From JBFMHP01 sp964557295 (GTDB taxonomy: Bacteria > Pseudomonadota > Gammaproteobacteria > RBG-16-57-12), in assembly GCA_964557295.1 (NCBI GenBank), contig CAZKZP010000002.1, positions 1 through 64,000 of the forward strand: a DNA stretch of 64,000 bases. Direction: 5' to 3'. Both the position numbers and the translations under genes were made by a program. Under the pieces are notes generated by a model. That model did no database searches and was not told where the DNA came from. It saw only the letters and a list, made by a program, of their open reading frames with translations. Of the stretch, positions 63,831 through 64,000 are shown in pieces (positions within the stretch are counted from its first letter, which is position 1; each line of letters opens with the position of its first letter).

Positions 63831-64000
63831 ATGGCAGACATTAATCCAAACCAGGCTCAGGATACCGGACACGAGTGGGACGGTATTCGTGAGCTCAAAA
63901 ACGCGCCACCGCGCTGGTGGAGCATCGCATTTGTACTCAGCTTTGTATGGGTGGCCGCCTATGCCCTGATTTATCCGACGATTCCGCTGATCAACGACTA
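63831..64000 (+). CDS. ccoP: cbb3-type oxidase di-haem subunit III, N-terminus only
   Basis: The first 56 codons are present: HEWDGIRELKNAPPRWW followed by a membrane helix, the FixP_N domain. The haem domains lie beyond the window. It starts two bases after the ccoQ stop, with GGGGAGAAATAACC before the ATG. Confidence 0.95.
   Translation, partial: MADINPNQAQDTGHEWDGIRELKNAPPRWWSIAFVLSFVWVAAYALIYPTIPLIND

Overview
The window is about 64 kb of GC-rich bacterial chromosome. The gene set (RlmKL, SlyX with its typical C-terminus, SrkA, Mpl, YaeQ, YqaA, RNase D, ApaG, DUF3683 oxidoreductase, thiD-thiE-hemL, a ccoNOQP cbb3 oxidase operon) points to a gammaproteobacterium. A respiratory, possibly chemolithotrophic Chromatiales-like lineage is my guess, but nothing here fixes the order. 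No rRNA, tRNA or CRISPR array was found. Three 10-N runs (18841, 31744, 36255) are scaffold joins, and each falls inside a gene.

Layout. 1-607 is an AT-rich, gene-free edge with a cluster of DnaA-box-like sites. 608-3217 holds a two-receiver response regulator and a YadGH-type ABC exporter. 3405-5570 is a processive family-2 glycosyltransferase, followed by a 183-bp inverted-repeat (MITE-like) element. 5752-8383 is an RNA-repair pair (archease, RtcB) and a pirin. 8440-14300 is housekeeping: a YchJ-like SEC-C protein, SrkA, DUF465, DUF5658, SlyX, RlmKL and a sterol-desaturase-family protein. 14359-16467 is a PAS/GAF histidine kinase. 16544-20737 is an orphan type VI secretion effector cassette: a PAAR-like DUF4150 protein, a broken lipoprotein copy, a DUF2931 lipoprotein, a DUF2235 lipase-like protein and a ketosynthase-fold protein without its catalytic triad. 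20804-26302 has the large DUF3683 FAD/Fe-S oxidoreductase, a double-cNMP/rhodanese protein and YqaA. 26375-29598 is hemJ, thiD, thiE and hemL (haem and thiamine).

29599-30837 is a mobile-element scar with REP-like palindromes, an orphan membrane ORF and a frameshifted REP-associated tyrosine transposase remnant. 30838-41321 is a mixed region: recQ, a cation diffusion facilitator, YaeQ, an RRM protein, a VOC protein, a TfoX_C-Tag fusion, a GNAT with a thioredoxin-like tail, an ion channel, a C39-like secreted protein, decayed fragments of defence-type genes (STAS-like DUF4325 and an HsdR-like piece) and an AT-rich secreted orphan with a strong terminator. 41805-54859 is envelope-centred: DUF2339/DUF3999, OmpA with TSP3 repeats, an OYE reductase, a DedA-PAP2-LssY fusion with DgkA, a Lon-N protein, UbiX and Mpl. 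55194-61205 carries an ATP-grasp-like protein, RNase D, ApaG, an aldolase-SDR fusion and a CbiM-like permease. The window ends in ccoNOQP, with ccoP cut by the edge.

The most unusual material is the orphan T6SS cassette with its decaying lipoprotein paralogue and catalytically blank ketosynthase, the TfoX_C-Tag fusion, the short palindromic repeat families, and the gene graveyard at 39.9-40.4 kb. I did not find one clear, complete, wholly undescribed system. The T6SS cassette and the DUF2339/DUF3999 pair come closest.
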